This document shows, one piece after another, positions 55,771 to 64,000 of a stretch of DNA of 64,000 nucleotides. The notes below the pieces were generated by a model. It saw nothing but the letters and a program-made list of their open reading frames with translations, did no database searches and was not told the DNA's origin. The position numbers and the translations under genes are program-made. The DNA lies in assembly GCF_023053635.1 (NCBI RefSeq), contig NC_086183.1, positions 35,321,501-35,385,500 on the forward strand. The letters are read 5' to 3'. Numbering within the stretch: position 1 is the stretch's first letter; every line of letters starts with the position of its first letter. The DNA is from Elgaria multicarinata webbii. Taxonomy: Eukaryota > Chordata > Lepidosauria > Squamata > Anguidae.

Positions 55771-56799
55771 TCTCCGCCCCACCCATCACACCCGTGTGCC
55801 AGCTAAAAAGGTGCAGAGAGATTCTAGGATTAGGCAGGGGTGCAGTCCATAATCTGAAGCCAGTGACACACATTAAAGAAGGCCCAGACGAAGGGCCGTG
55901 GTGCTGGCCAGGGTCCGCCTCAGTGCCCACTTCGCCATGTAGACTGGCCCAAGGCAGCTGGCAACACCCCTTGCGTTTCTCTTTTTAAGACCAGCGAGCG
56001 CATCTGCCAAAGCCCCTCTCCCTCCCACGGGTTAAAGGCACAGGCGTGCCACCCTACTCCCCCGCCCTTTGCCCCGTGAGCCCATCCAGCCTCCTCCTCC
56101 TCCTCCTGACACAGCCACCCTTGGAGATGCCTGGAAGGGCGGGGCGACCACAGCCCGGCCTGCCTTCTGCTGCGGCTGGTAACAAGGGCAGGCCGCAACC
56201 ACCTCCTCCCAAGGAATCTAGGGCAATGGGGCGAGCCACATGGGGCGGATGCCAAGGGGCACGAGTCACTGCACCAGGGCGGCTGTCATTTTCTCCTTGG
56301 GCTTCCTGCCCAGCCCCAAACAGCTGCCCCACAGAAGGCTGTGCTTGGGGCCTCCTGCCCATCCTCTGCTGGAAGGAGACTCCCACTGGACACTGCAGGG
56401 CAGGTAGCGTGGTCTTCACCACAGCCTCCTTTCTGGGGAGAAGTGTGAAACCCACTCCTGTCCTCACCTGGACTTGGGACTAAAACCGGCGTCTAGCACT
56501 TGTGGACACTTCCAAACAGCTCTTTTGAAGCCGGGGGACTCGTGGCATGGCAACGGGGAGGCCTGGAGGCCACCCAGCTTCTCCTCCTGTCAGACATGCC
56601 CATTTCCCAGACACATCCAGTGAGGGCCCTTGGCAGAATGACCCGCATCTGAAGCAGTGCATGCTGGGACAACATCCCAGAGTTCACAGGGGCCTGCACA
56701 GATTTAGGTGGGCTTTGAAAACCTTGCTAGCCTATGTTTTTTTATGATTGGCCTGATTGTTTTTGTTCTTTTAAAATATACATCGTTTGACTTTTATTT

Positions 56800-56875
56800 A
56801 CTTAGTAAACTTATACTCCACTTTCTGACCAGGGTCCTCAAAGTGGCTTACAATATTTATAAAATACAGTAAATA
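56800..56875 (-). mobile_element. LINE-like 3' tail, minus strand
   Basis: The minus strand reads ATTGTAAGCCACTTTGAGGA and ends GTAAATAAAAG, an L2/CR1-clade type ending. Confidence 0.55.
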
Positions 56876-56905
56876 CAGATTTTGAATTGCTGTTTTATTA
56901 GTTCC

Positions 56906-56948
56906 TGCTATTGTGGGCTGCCTTGGGAAAAGGCAGCCCACAATAGCA
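56906..56948. repeat. Perfect 18-base inverted repeat (hairpin)
   Basis: Arms 56906-56923 (TGCTATTGTGGGCTGCCT) and 56931-56948 are exact reverse complements around the 7-base loop TGGGAAA. A weaker outer pair (TTCCTGCT with AGCAGGAA) flanks it. No terminator or known RNA gene is implied. Confidence 0.95.
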
Positions 56949-57569
56949 TTTAAAAGCAGGAAGGAAATTATTAAAATTGAGAAAAATTGAGATGCTGACA
57001 ACCAGAATTCTTCTGGCAAGGGAGCCAGAAGCCCCCAAAGCAGCTGTTCCCGTGCGTCCCGGGACACGGCAGCCGGCCTGGACTAAGGGCTGAGACTGGT
57101 GGGGGGAGGCTGGACATCTGTGTAGGGCAGCCATTGACTGAACAGGAGGTGGGGGGTTCCCTTATGCAGAGTACGCAACCCATGCAGCATTGCTGGGGAG
57201 ATGTCGAATTGCTAGCCCAGCACAGAGCTTTCAAACCAACCAACCCCCCCCCATTGCAAATATGGGCGAGAGGAGGTGTCCAGCAAGTTACTCTGTGCAA
57301 GTGGTCATGGCGACCACAAGGATCAGGGCCTCCACATCCAACTTGTTTCTCTGCCCACCCGGCCAGGTGCGAGCACACCACTCCCTACCTTCCTTCCGCC
57401 CCGCCCCCCCGGACACAGGCGCACTGCAGGTGTGAATTGGGTGGGGGGTGCTCACCTGCCCACGGCCCAGGGTGTGCCGAGTCTTCACGACCCCCCAACA
57501 AAGTTGGCAGGGCTCTTTGAGGGAAGAGTATTACGTTTAGCACTGTCTCCACGTGCCGCGTAATTCCAC

Positions 57570-57922
57570 CAATGCAACATATACGCTATGTTGAGACAAG
57601 GGAGAGGGCTTCCTCTGCGGTGGCACCCCGACTGTGGAATGCCCTCCCCTGGGAGGCCTGGCTGGTGCCCACATCGACTGCATTTTGAAGCCAAGTAAAA
57701 ACATGGCTTTTTAACAAAGCCTTTGATGGTTAAACTCACTGGCACACTGTTTTAACTGCTTTTACTGCTTTTAAATTATATATTGTTTTAACTTGGATCA
57801 TGGTTTAATTTGTTTTTAACTGCATATTTATTGTTTTATACTGTATGTTTTTATCTGTACGCTGCACTGAGAACTTAATGATATAGGGTGGGATATAAAT
57901 GTTTTAAATAAATAAATAAATC
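57570..57922 (+). mobile_element. L2-like LINE 3' end
   Basis: It encodes the decayed C-terminal phrase VAPRLWNALPWEAW, followed by an AT-rich 3' UTR and the tail GGGTGGGATATAAATG with (AAAT)n at 57905-57921. Confidence 0.8.
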
Positions 57923-58664
57923 ACGAGCCCCATCATAAGACGCCAGGCAGCCACCAGCTGAGAGGGCTTCAATGGGGAATATGAGGAAATCCACAGAGGA
58001 AGCCTTTCAGGGGCTCGCAGGCAGCCACCAGCGTCAGAAGCAGCGGAAGAGCTGCAGGGGGTAGAGGCAGCAAACAGCAGAGTCGCCCTCTTGCCTTGCT
58101 GCCCCTGCTTGTGGGCTCCCTGGAGGCATCTGAATGGCCACAGCGGGAACGCCTTTCAACTAATCCAGCACAGCTTTTCTTGTTCTGAAATATAAATCAG
58201 TGCAAACTGGTTTAAAATGTGCACGCTGCAGGCAGGCATCCACCCAGTTTTGGGCAGTCTGACAGTTGCTCTCAATCACCTCCTGCCCCAGCAGCTGTTT
58301 TCGGTCTGGATTCAGCCATTCTGTTTACACAGGCCTGAAGGCTGTAAACAAGAGTTCCAAGGCTAAATGAATGTTCAGTTTCTAGATGCCGACGTCCATC
58401 CAGGAAGGGCCAGCCCTTCTCCCAAATCTTGAGGAGGAATCATTGTGGAGCAACTGCGCCCAGCTGCTCTGTCCCCAGCCCTCCATGGCAGCCATCAAGG
58501 TGGCCACCTGGCCATTTGCTAGCCAGGCCTCAGATGATGCTGATTTGGGGCGGGGGGGGGAGTCCAAACTCCTTTGGGGTGCATCAAAGGGGCATTCCTT
58601 CACCTGCATCTTGGCCAACAGGCCAGCAACTCCCCTGCAAGCACCAATTGTACAGCAAGGGAGC

Positions 58665-58785
58665 CCCCCCTCCCAGCAGACTGGGCTCCAGGGATTTTGG
58701 CCAAAAATAACATCAGCCCTCACCACCAGCTGTGCAGGCTGGGGACAGTGGCAGTGGCAGGCCAAACATCTGGAGAGTCACCAGC
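58665..58785. repeat. Foldback repeat copy
   Basis: Phrases AACATCAGCCCTCACCACCA and CAAACATCTGGAGAGTCACC are the two arms of the family at 5556-5663. Confidence 0.55.
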
Positions 58786-59402
58786 AGCCTAGTCCTGCCC
58801 GAGAAGGATCTGTGTCCAGGTGGGCTAGGGCAGGGCTGGGGCTGCCAAGGGAGGGGCTTCCCTGCCTGCCTGCCCCTGTCCCATCCTGCTGTCCGCACTC
58901 AGCACCAGCACTTCTGGCATGGGACACTCAGGAAAGCAGCGTGACCCCAGCCAGAGGGGCCTCGGGGCTGTTTTGTATAAACACAGACACTTCATGGCAG
59001 GAGCTGAACCACAGGGGGTCCTATCAGGGTCTGTCGGGGGGGGGGGAGCTCTGGGAGAATGAGGGAGCAGGAGGAGCGCAGGCTTCTGCCCCACTTCTGA
59101 TTTTCGCCCCCTCAAGCAAACAGCACAGGCATTGCCAGCAAGTGTATATTTGGTCATTTTAAAAGCCATTTGACAGAATGCGGTTCCCCAAGACTCTCAG
59201 TCCTTAGCACTCAGACAATAAATTACCGCTCAGTCTCACAACCGTTCCCTGCCTGAAGGCAGCACTCAGCACCAGCCCAAAGATATTTGGATAAACACAC
59301 GCGGGCATCCACACATACAGTGTTGCTGTCCATGCAATTCGGTAGGGTTCACGAAGGTGTGGCGGAGGAAACAGGCTTGCTGCTTCCCAGGGGAGGCTGA
59401 GG

Positions 59403-59430
59403 GTGGGGTGGGGTGGGGTGGGGTGGGGTG
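59403..59430 (+). repeat. (GGGGT)n minisatellite
   Basis: Five GGGGT-type units; potential G-quadruplex former in the region 3' of SERTAD1. Confidence 0.9.
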
Positions 59431-59914
59431 CTCTCATAAAATGGGCACCTCAGGATGCCTGGAAGTCAAATCAGCACCTGCATGGAAACAAGCCAGTAGC
59501 CCAACACAGATCCCCCCCCCCATATGGGTCAGGCAGGGGAGGGCTCCCAATGGAGAAGCCACTGGATCCTAAAAAGCCCCTGCTGGATCTTGTCATATCG
59601 TATTGCTTGTTAACACAGCAGTGGGAAGGATCCTCCTTTGCTCTGAAGCATCACTTGAGAACCAGGGACGCAATAAGCAGCCGGTCCCAATTCTTTTCCT
59701 TGGCATTTTCTCATACGAGAAGGTTGGGAAGCAGATGACCGAAGACAAAGGCCGTCCGTGCAGATGCTCCACTTAGGGCGCCGTGAACGGCAGCATCGCC
59801 AAACCCCTGTTTTCCCCATACACCCACTCCTGAGAGGAGTGCAGCCGCTTGTTCCCCCCCCAAAGGAAACCGTGGTTTGCCTCTGCCAGGCCCCTCCCTG
59901 CCACCCCTCCCCCG

Positions 59915-60661
59915 TCACAACGCCTGGGCCTCCACCAGCATGTCCATGAGATAGTCCAGGTCAGCCAAGTCCGGCGGCTGCTGCTGCTGCTCCTCCTCCG
60001 GGCTGGAGAAGGCCTCCTTGAAGTTGGGGAGAGCCGCGGGCGACCACAGGTCACAGTCGTACATGGAGGTGTCTATGTCCTCAAAGGTGCCCTCTACGCC
60101 GTCCTCCAGCAGGTAGCCCCCGGGGCCCAGAATCTCCAGGGGGCTGGGCGGGCAAGTCCGCTCGGGCTCTGGGCTGAGCACACTGAGCTGGCCCCCTTCA
60201 GGCTGGCTGGCAGAGGGGTGCACAGAGTCTCCAAAGCCCTCCAGGCCGCTCAAGTCCTCCAGAATGGTGGTGAGGACCGAGACATCCACACTGGAGAGCA
60301 GGAGCTGTTCCAGCGGGGCGCTGAGAGGGGGCCCCTGCGGCCTCCGGCAAGTGTCCTGGTGCCTGGAGGCTGAGCTGCCACCACTGCTGCTGCTGCTGCT
60401 GCTGCCGCTGCCAGTGGCAAGGCTCCCCGGGGCCAGGGCAGGCTGGGGAATGGGGGCTGCGCCTGGCTGCATCTCGCCCTGCATGCGCCGGAGCGTGTTG
60501 GCCACCAGCACCAGGTGCCGGAGGTCGGGCTCCACATGCTGCAGACTCTGGTGCAGCTTGGAGACGGAGAGGCTGAAGAGAGAGCCGGCCGGGGTGGCTG
60601 CGGGAGGCTGGGGCTCCTCCTGGTCCTCGCTCCGTTTCCGCTTCACGCCTTTGGCCAGCAT
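59915..60661 (-). CDS. SERTAD1: SERTAD1, SERTA domain-containing protein 1 (TRIP-Br1 / p34SEI-1)
   Basis: A 248-residue product in one coding exon; the human protein has 236. It opens MLAKGVKRKRSED, matching the basic cyclin-A-binding start of SERTAD1. The SERTA domain spans about residues 27-72 (LFSLSVSKLHQSL, DLRHLVLVANTLRRMQ). A serine run follows at about 82-90 from AGC/TCC codons. Toward the C-terminus are FEDIDTSMYDCDLWSP and DLDYLMDMLVEAQAL, the acidic activation segment shared with the human protein; SERTAD3 differs in both. An acceptor (TTTCCCAG) four bases before the ATG shows that the 5' UTR is spliced. SERTAD1 binds CDK4 and the E2F1/DP1 complex and acts as a transcription cofactor in the nucleus. 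It follows PRX, as in human; SERTAD3 would be expected beyond the window. Confidence 0.93.
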   Translation of the reverse strand: MLAKGVKRKRSEDQEEPQPPAATPAGSLFSLSVSKLHQSLQHVEPDLRHLVLVANTLRRMQGEMQPGAAPIPQPALAPGSLATGSGSSSSSSSGGSSASRHQDTCRRPQGPPLSAPLEQLLLSSVDVSVLTTILEDLSGLEGFGDSVHPSASQPEGGQLSVLSPEPERTCPPSPLEILGPGGYLLEDGVEGTFEDIDTSMYDCDLWSPAALPNFKEAFSSPEEEQQQQPPDLADLDYLMDMLVEAQAL

Positions 60662-61540
60662 CCTCCTGGGAAAGGAAGTGGAGAAAGCGAGAGACGGTCA
60701 GGAGGGCCTCCGCCACTGCCCAAGGCCCACAGAGCAAGGCGGCGGGCACAGCGGCGGCGGCCCAGGGCCGTTGGAACTGGGGCGCAATGCCAAAGGTGCC
60801 CCCTCCCCTTCAAGGCGCAGAGTGCCCAGAAAATTGCACCAGCACCTCTCCCTGGGACTGAAAACACAACAACGAATTCAGCAACCAATTTTCTGCCGTT
60901 CAGTGCCCCTCCTCAAATCAGCTCCCCAAGGCAGCCGCCTCAGTCTGCCTAATGGTAGGGCTGGCCGTACCTGGGAGGAGGCTGGCATAATTATCCGGGG
61001 AGGGGAGTATATTCACTCTCTGCTCCATGGCAGCCCTGAGCACCTGGGAGTGATGGCCACCAAAAGGTACTGGCCCTGACGGCTGCATCAGAGCCCCACT
61101 GACAGAGGCAGCAGCCTCTCTGCCCCAGCTCTCGCGCTATGGGTCCAAAGCAACACAGCTGTCCGTATATTCCTCTGCCATGCCTCTCCTGGAGCAACAC
61201 AGTCCCTCGTCCCGCACAGGGTATCAGCCTCCCCACCTGGGGCTGCCCAGCTGCGTTGGACTACACTTCTCGGCATGTCCCAGCAATAAGCAAAGACACC
61301 CAGTGTGTAGCACTGGGTGGGGGAAGGACTACACTACTACATGGAACCTGACCCAGAGTAACCCCACAGTCCCCCCCCCCCCAATACTCTGTGCAACTCA
61401 GAAGCGGTTCCAACATTTTTAGTGGCATTTTTGTTCTGTTTTGCTATCTTATCTTTAGTGTGTTGTACTTTTTATAGATGGCGTTATTTCTAAAACTTTA
61501 TGTAAATCATTTAGAGAGGCCAGGAAAAGAAAAATCAAGT
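60662..61540 (-). other. SERTAD1 5' UTR intron region
   Basis: The coding exon begins at 60665. A donor candidate CCCAG|GTACGG lies at 60967-60968 and another, GCCGG|GTATGT, ends an exon at 62470. A half foldback-like phrase (CGTTGGACTACACTTCTCGG) lies at about 61255. No other coding sequence was seen. Confidence 0.5.
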
Positions 61541-61549
61541 ACGAGAGAG

Positions 61550-63170
61550 AGGCGCGTTCATTGGGACCTGCTGGGCGGGGGAAGGGGGGCGGGCAGACAA
61601 GAGGCTTCTTGGTTCTGGGTTCAGTTCCGGAAAAAGCCGCAGACTGCTCAGCTGCTGCGCCCCGAAGCAGACTTCCCAGTGCCGCTATTGGGTCTTATTC
61701 CAATAACCCTGGGCAGGACTGGGGTCCGAGGGAAGCCCAGAGCCAGTCAGCCAGCCAGCGAGGGCGTGCGTGCGTGCGTGCGGGGCGGGGCTGTGGAGAG
61801 GTGGGCTTTTTTTGACAGCCGAGGCTCTGGTCGGGCGGCTGAGGCTGCCTGCCCCTCCCCCCTTCGTTGGCGGAACCAGCTTGCCAAAGCCCAGCTTGGG
61901 ACGGAGGGAGGCAGGCCTGCAGGCGCCAAAGGAACCCGTCCTGCTACAGCGGCGGCAGCAGCAGCAGCGCTTGGAGCGGGGCCAGGACCGGCCGGGGCAG
62001 CGGGCGCAACCCAGCCCGGGCTTCCTCTTGCCAGCGGAGGCGGGAGCAGCTACTACAGGCACCCGGCAGCCGAGGGGGGCACAACCCCCACCTTGGAAAG
62101 TGCAAATCCGGAGCGAAGTAATAGGGGGGAGGGGGGAGCCTCGGGGTGGCGGAGGAGGCGCAACTCGCTCGCTCGCCCCCGGCCGGTTCCCGGTCCGCGT
62201 AGCGCCGCCCCAACCTCGCAGGCTGCCTTTCCTGCCGAGGCCGCCCGCGCCCTCCCCGCCCCACCACCCTAGGCAGCCGCGGAAGCGGACGGTGACTCAT
62301 ACTGCCGCTGCCGCCGCCTCTTCCCCTGCCTGCCCAGCCGGGCGAAGCCACTGGGGCGCCGAGCGAGCGAGCGGGCGGGTGGGCGGGCCAGCGTCGTCGA
62401 GGCGCCCCGGAGCGGCGCGCGGGGTCCGGGAGCGGCCGGAGGGTCGCGGGGAGCCCCTGATTTACATACCCGGCTCCTCAGAGGCCAATCAGCGGGGTGC
62501 GGGACGCGACGCGCAGCCAATCAGGCGCCGGCATGCCGCCATCCGCGCTCCGGGATCGAATCTCGCGTCTCCGGCCGGCCGAGCGCTGCTGCCTTCGCGC
62601 TGCGTGGGCGGAGGAAGGCGCGGCGGCCAATGGCGAGGCTCGTGCGGGCCCCTCATCTGCATGCCGTGGGCGGGGGGATGACGCACCGCCTCTGCGGGGG
62701 CGAGAGCAGCGCGCAAACAAGCCGCAGGCCACGCCCTCCTCGCGCGCGTATTGGCTGGGGCGCGCAGGAGCCGCTCCGCGCTCGGAGCGCTGCGTGGGCG
62801 TGGGCGTGGGCGTCGGGAGAAAGATGGGGGGGCGTCCCGGTGCTTCTCTGGTGGCAGAATCGCCCCGCAAAGCGTCTGTGACCAGAGGAGCCGGTCGGGC
62901 CCCGGGCCCCTTTCTGAGAGAAGGAGCCGCGCCGAGTACCGCGCAGCTGCGAAGCCCTCGGGCGCCTCCGAAGCCGCCGCGTCCATCGCACAGAACCGTC
63001 CGTGGGCGAGGAGGGGCGGGCACGCAGCTCCTCCCGGCCGCCAGGGAAGCGAAGCCCCCGAGGACCGCTGTTGCTGCCCGGCTGCTCCGCCGGTGCGGAC
63101 TGTGAGCGGCGCGGGGCAGGGACTCTAGGAAGGCGCTCCGGCTGCCCCAGTCCGAAGCGGAACCACAAGA
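61550..63170 (-). promoter_or_regulatory. CpG island, probable SERTAD1 promoter
   Basis: Very GC- and CpG-rich. It has several CCAAT boxes in both orientations (62485, 62516, 62627 and reverse at 62750), an AP-1-type TGACTCA at about 62292, and repeated GGGCGT units at about 62795-62812. Open frames over the island on both strands reflect composition. The exact first exon is not resolved. Confidence 0.65.
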
Positions 63171-64000
63171 TCGCGCTCTCTTTTAGTCACCTGGAGGGGA
63201 TATTGTGACAGAGCAGCCAGCTAAAGCGGACTGCAAAGGAATCCCTCCAAAAGTCAAACATTAACTTGGGGTGGAGGAAGACACCCACTTTATGGGATTT
63301 TGAATACTCCTTCCCCCCGCCAGCTCCGGAATCATTCCTTGTGGGTTTAAACCAGCTCCAGGCACTGTGTGCCCCAGGCACCTTCCTCAGTGCCCACGAA
63401 GATCCCCCCCCGTCTCCCTCCCCCTCTTTTTGCTTTTAAAAAGGTTGCCTTTTTCTTACTGGCAGCTGGGATTGCTCCAAAGCAAAGCGGCCGCCCCCAG
63501 CCCATGACAGCCTCTGGGCAGGCGACTCGCCCGCCCGCCCTGCCCAGCCCAGCCCAGCCTAGCCTGCCTTCCCAGGCCAGCAGTCTCATGTCTGTATTCC
63601 AGACAGTGCCTGAACTTTCCACATGGGCCCAAAAGGTTGCCGCCTTTCTTTAAAGTCAAAATAAAAATGTCACGGTGACTTTAAAGCACCTACAAACACA
63701 TACTTATAAGCCCAATAGAGATGCGGATTAAAAATACTACTTCTGAAATCATGGCCACTCCTCAAGGTTGACAGTTGGTGGAGGTTTAGAAATAATGTCA
63801 TTTGAATTAGTAACCATGTGAGCCCCCTCTCAAGCAGGCTAAAAAGTGGACATTTTCTTTTGCTTTTCTGCTTTGCTATCAGGCAGGACAGGAAGTCTGC
63901 AAGGCCAGGCAGATCACATGCTCGGCTCAAGTAAACTGCACATGATTTAAGGGAAAGTCAACACAACTTGTAGCTAAAAATGAAACTGAAAGACGTGCAC
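63171..64000. other. Right-edge sequence
   Basis: Falls back to ordinary base composition after the CpG island. I see no coding exon, RNA gene or recognisable repeat family in it. Confidence 0.5.

Larger units (their letters stand above)
49500..59100. other. Intergenic region between PRX and SERTAD1
   Basis: About 9.6 kb without a recognisable gene. It holds AC microsatellites (about 49974-49994 and 50207-50241), a MIR-like SINE, LINE tails, a minus-strand CR1 piece, a G-rich (GGGGGA)n run at about 52565-52590, a perfect hairpin at 56906-56948, an L2-like LINE end and a foldback repeat. The long plus-strand frame 55107-55988 overlaps repeat sequence and is not taken as a gene. Confidence 0.6.

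Noticed and set aside
55107-55988. A 293-codon plus-strand frame that could be a novel gene
   Set aside because: It overlaps a dispersed CR1/SINE-like repeat at 55676-55770, includes a run of valines from a GGT microsatellite, and has no recognisable domain.
61478-62681. Plus-strand frames of 264 and 303 codons over the SERTAD1 island
   Set aside because: Composition-driven open frames in a CpG island, with no homology or splice support.

Overview
The window looks like genomic DNA of a vertebrate, most likely a squamate reptile (lizard or snake). It carries a gene block known from human chromosome 19q13.2: C19orf47 - PLD3 - HIPK4 - PRX - SERTAD1. Introns are compact, GC content is high, and there are four CpG-rich promoter regions. 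The repeats are of sauropsid type: CR1 3' ends with the TTCTATGA tail, L2-like LINE ends with (AATA)n tails, tRNA-derived SINEs, foldback MITEs, and one young 5'-truncated L1. I see no bacterial or viral operon and no CRISPR array.

Layout. All five genes read on the minus strand. (1) 1-2570: the first two coding exons of C19orf47, running off the left edge, and its CpG-island promoter. (2) 4.4-19.8 kb: PLD3, with ten coding exons resolved codon by codon (4632-12541), the first coding exon not certainly found, and a probable promoter near 19.5 kb. (3) 21.8-26.6 kb: HIPK4, with one very large kinase exon (24927-26582) and a separate terminal exon (22000-22185) about 2.7 kb away behind a repeat-filled intron. 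(4) 28.5-49.1 kb: PRX (periaxin), with a 5.2-kb terminal exon, two PDZ exons, an ATG-bearing exon, two upstream exons and a probable CpG-island exon 1 near 48.7-49.1 kb. (5) 59.9-63.2 kb: SERTAD1, a single coding exon with a spliced 5' UTR and a large CpG island.

The genes do not form one pathway. PLD3 is a lysosomal single-strand nucleic-acid exonuclease, HIPK4 a kinase active in sperm development, PRX a myelin and lens scaffold, SERTAD1 a cell-cycle and E2F cofactor, and C19orf47 a SAM-domain protein of unknown function. Their grouping is conserved synteny.

The most interesting points are these. PLD3 has the opposite orientation, relative to its neighbours, from the one I recall in human. 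HIPK4 keeps its whole kinase domain in one exon. A stop-free reading frame runs from the putative PRX exon 1 through every upstream exon into the canonical PRX start. The PRX tail is long and built differently from the mammalian one. A young L1 sits inside an older DNA transposon with a clean target-site duplication. I found no convincing wholly new gene system.
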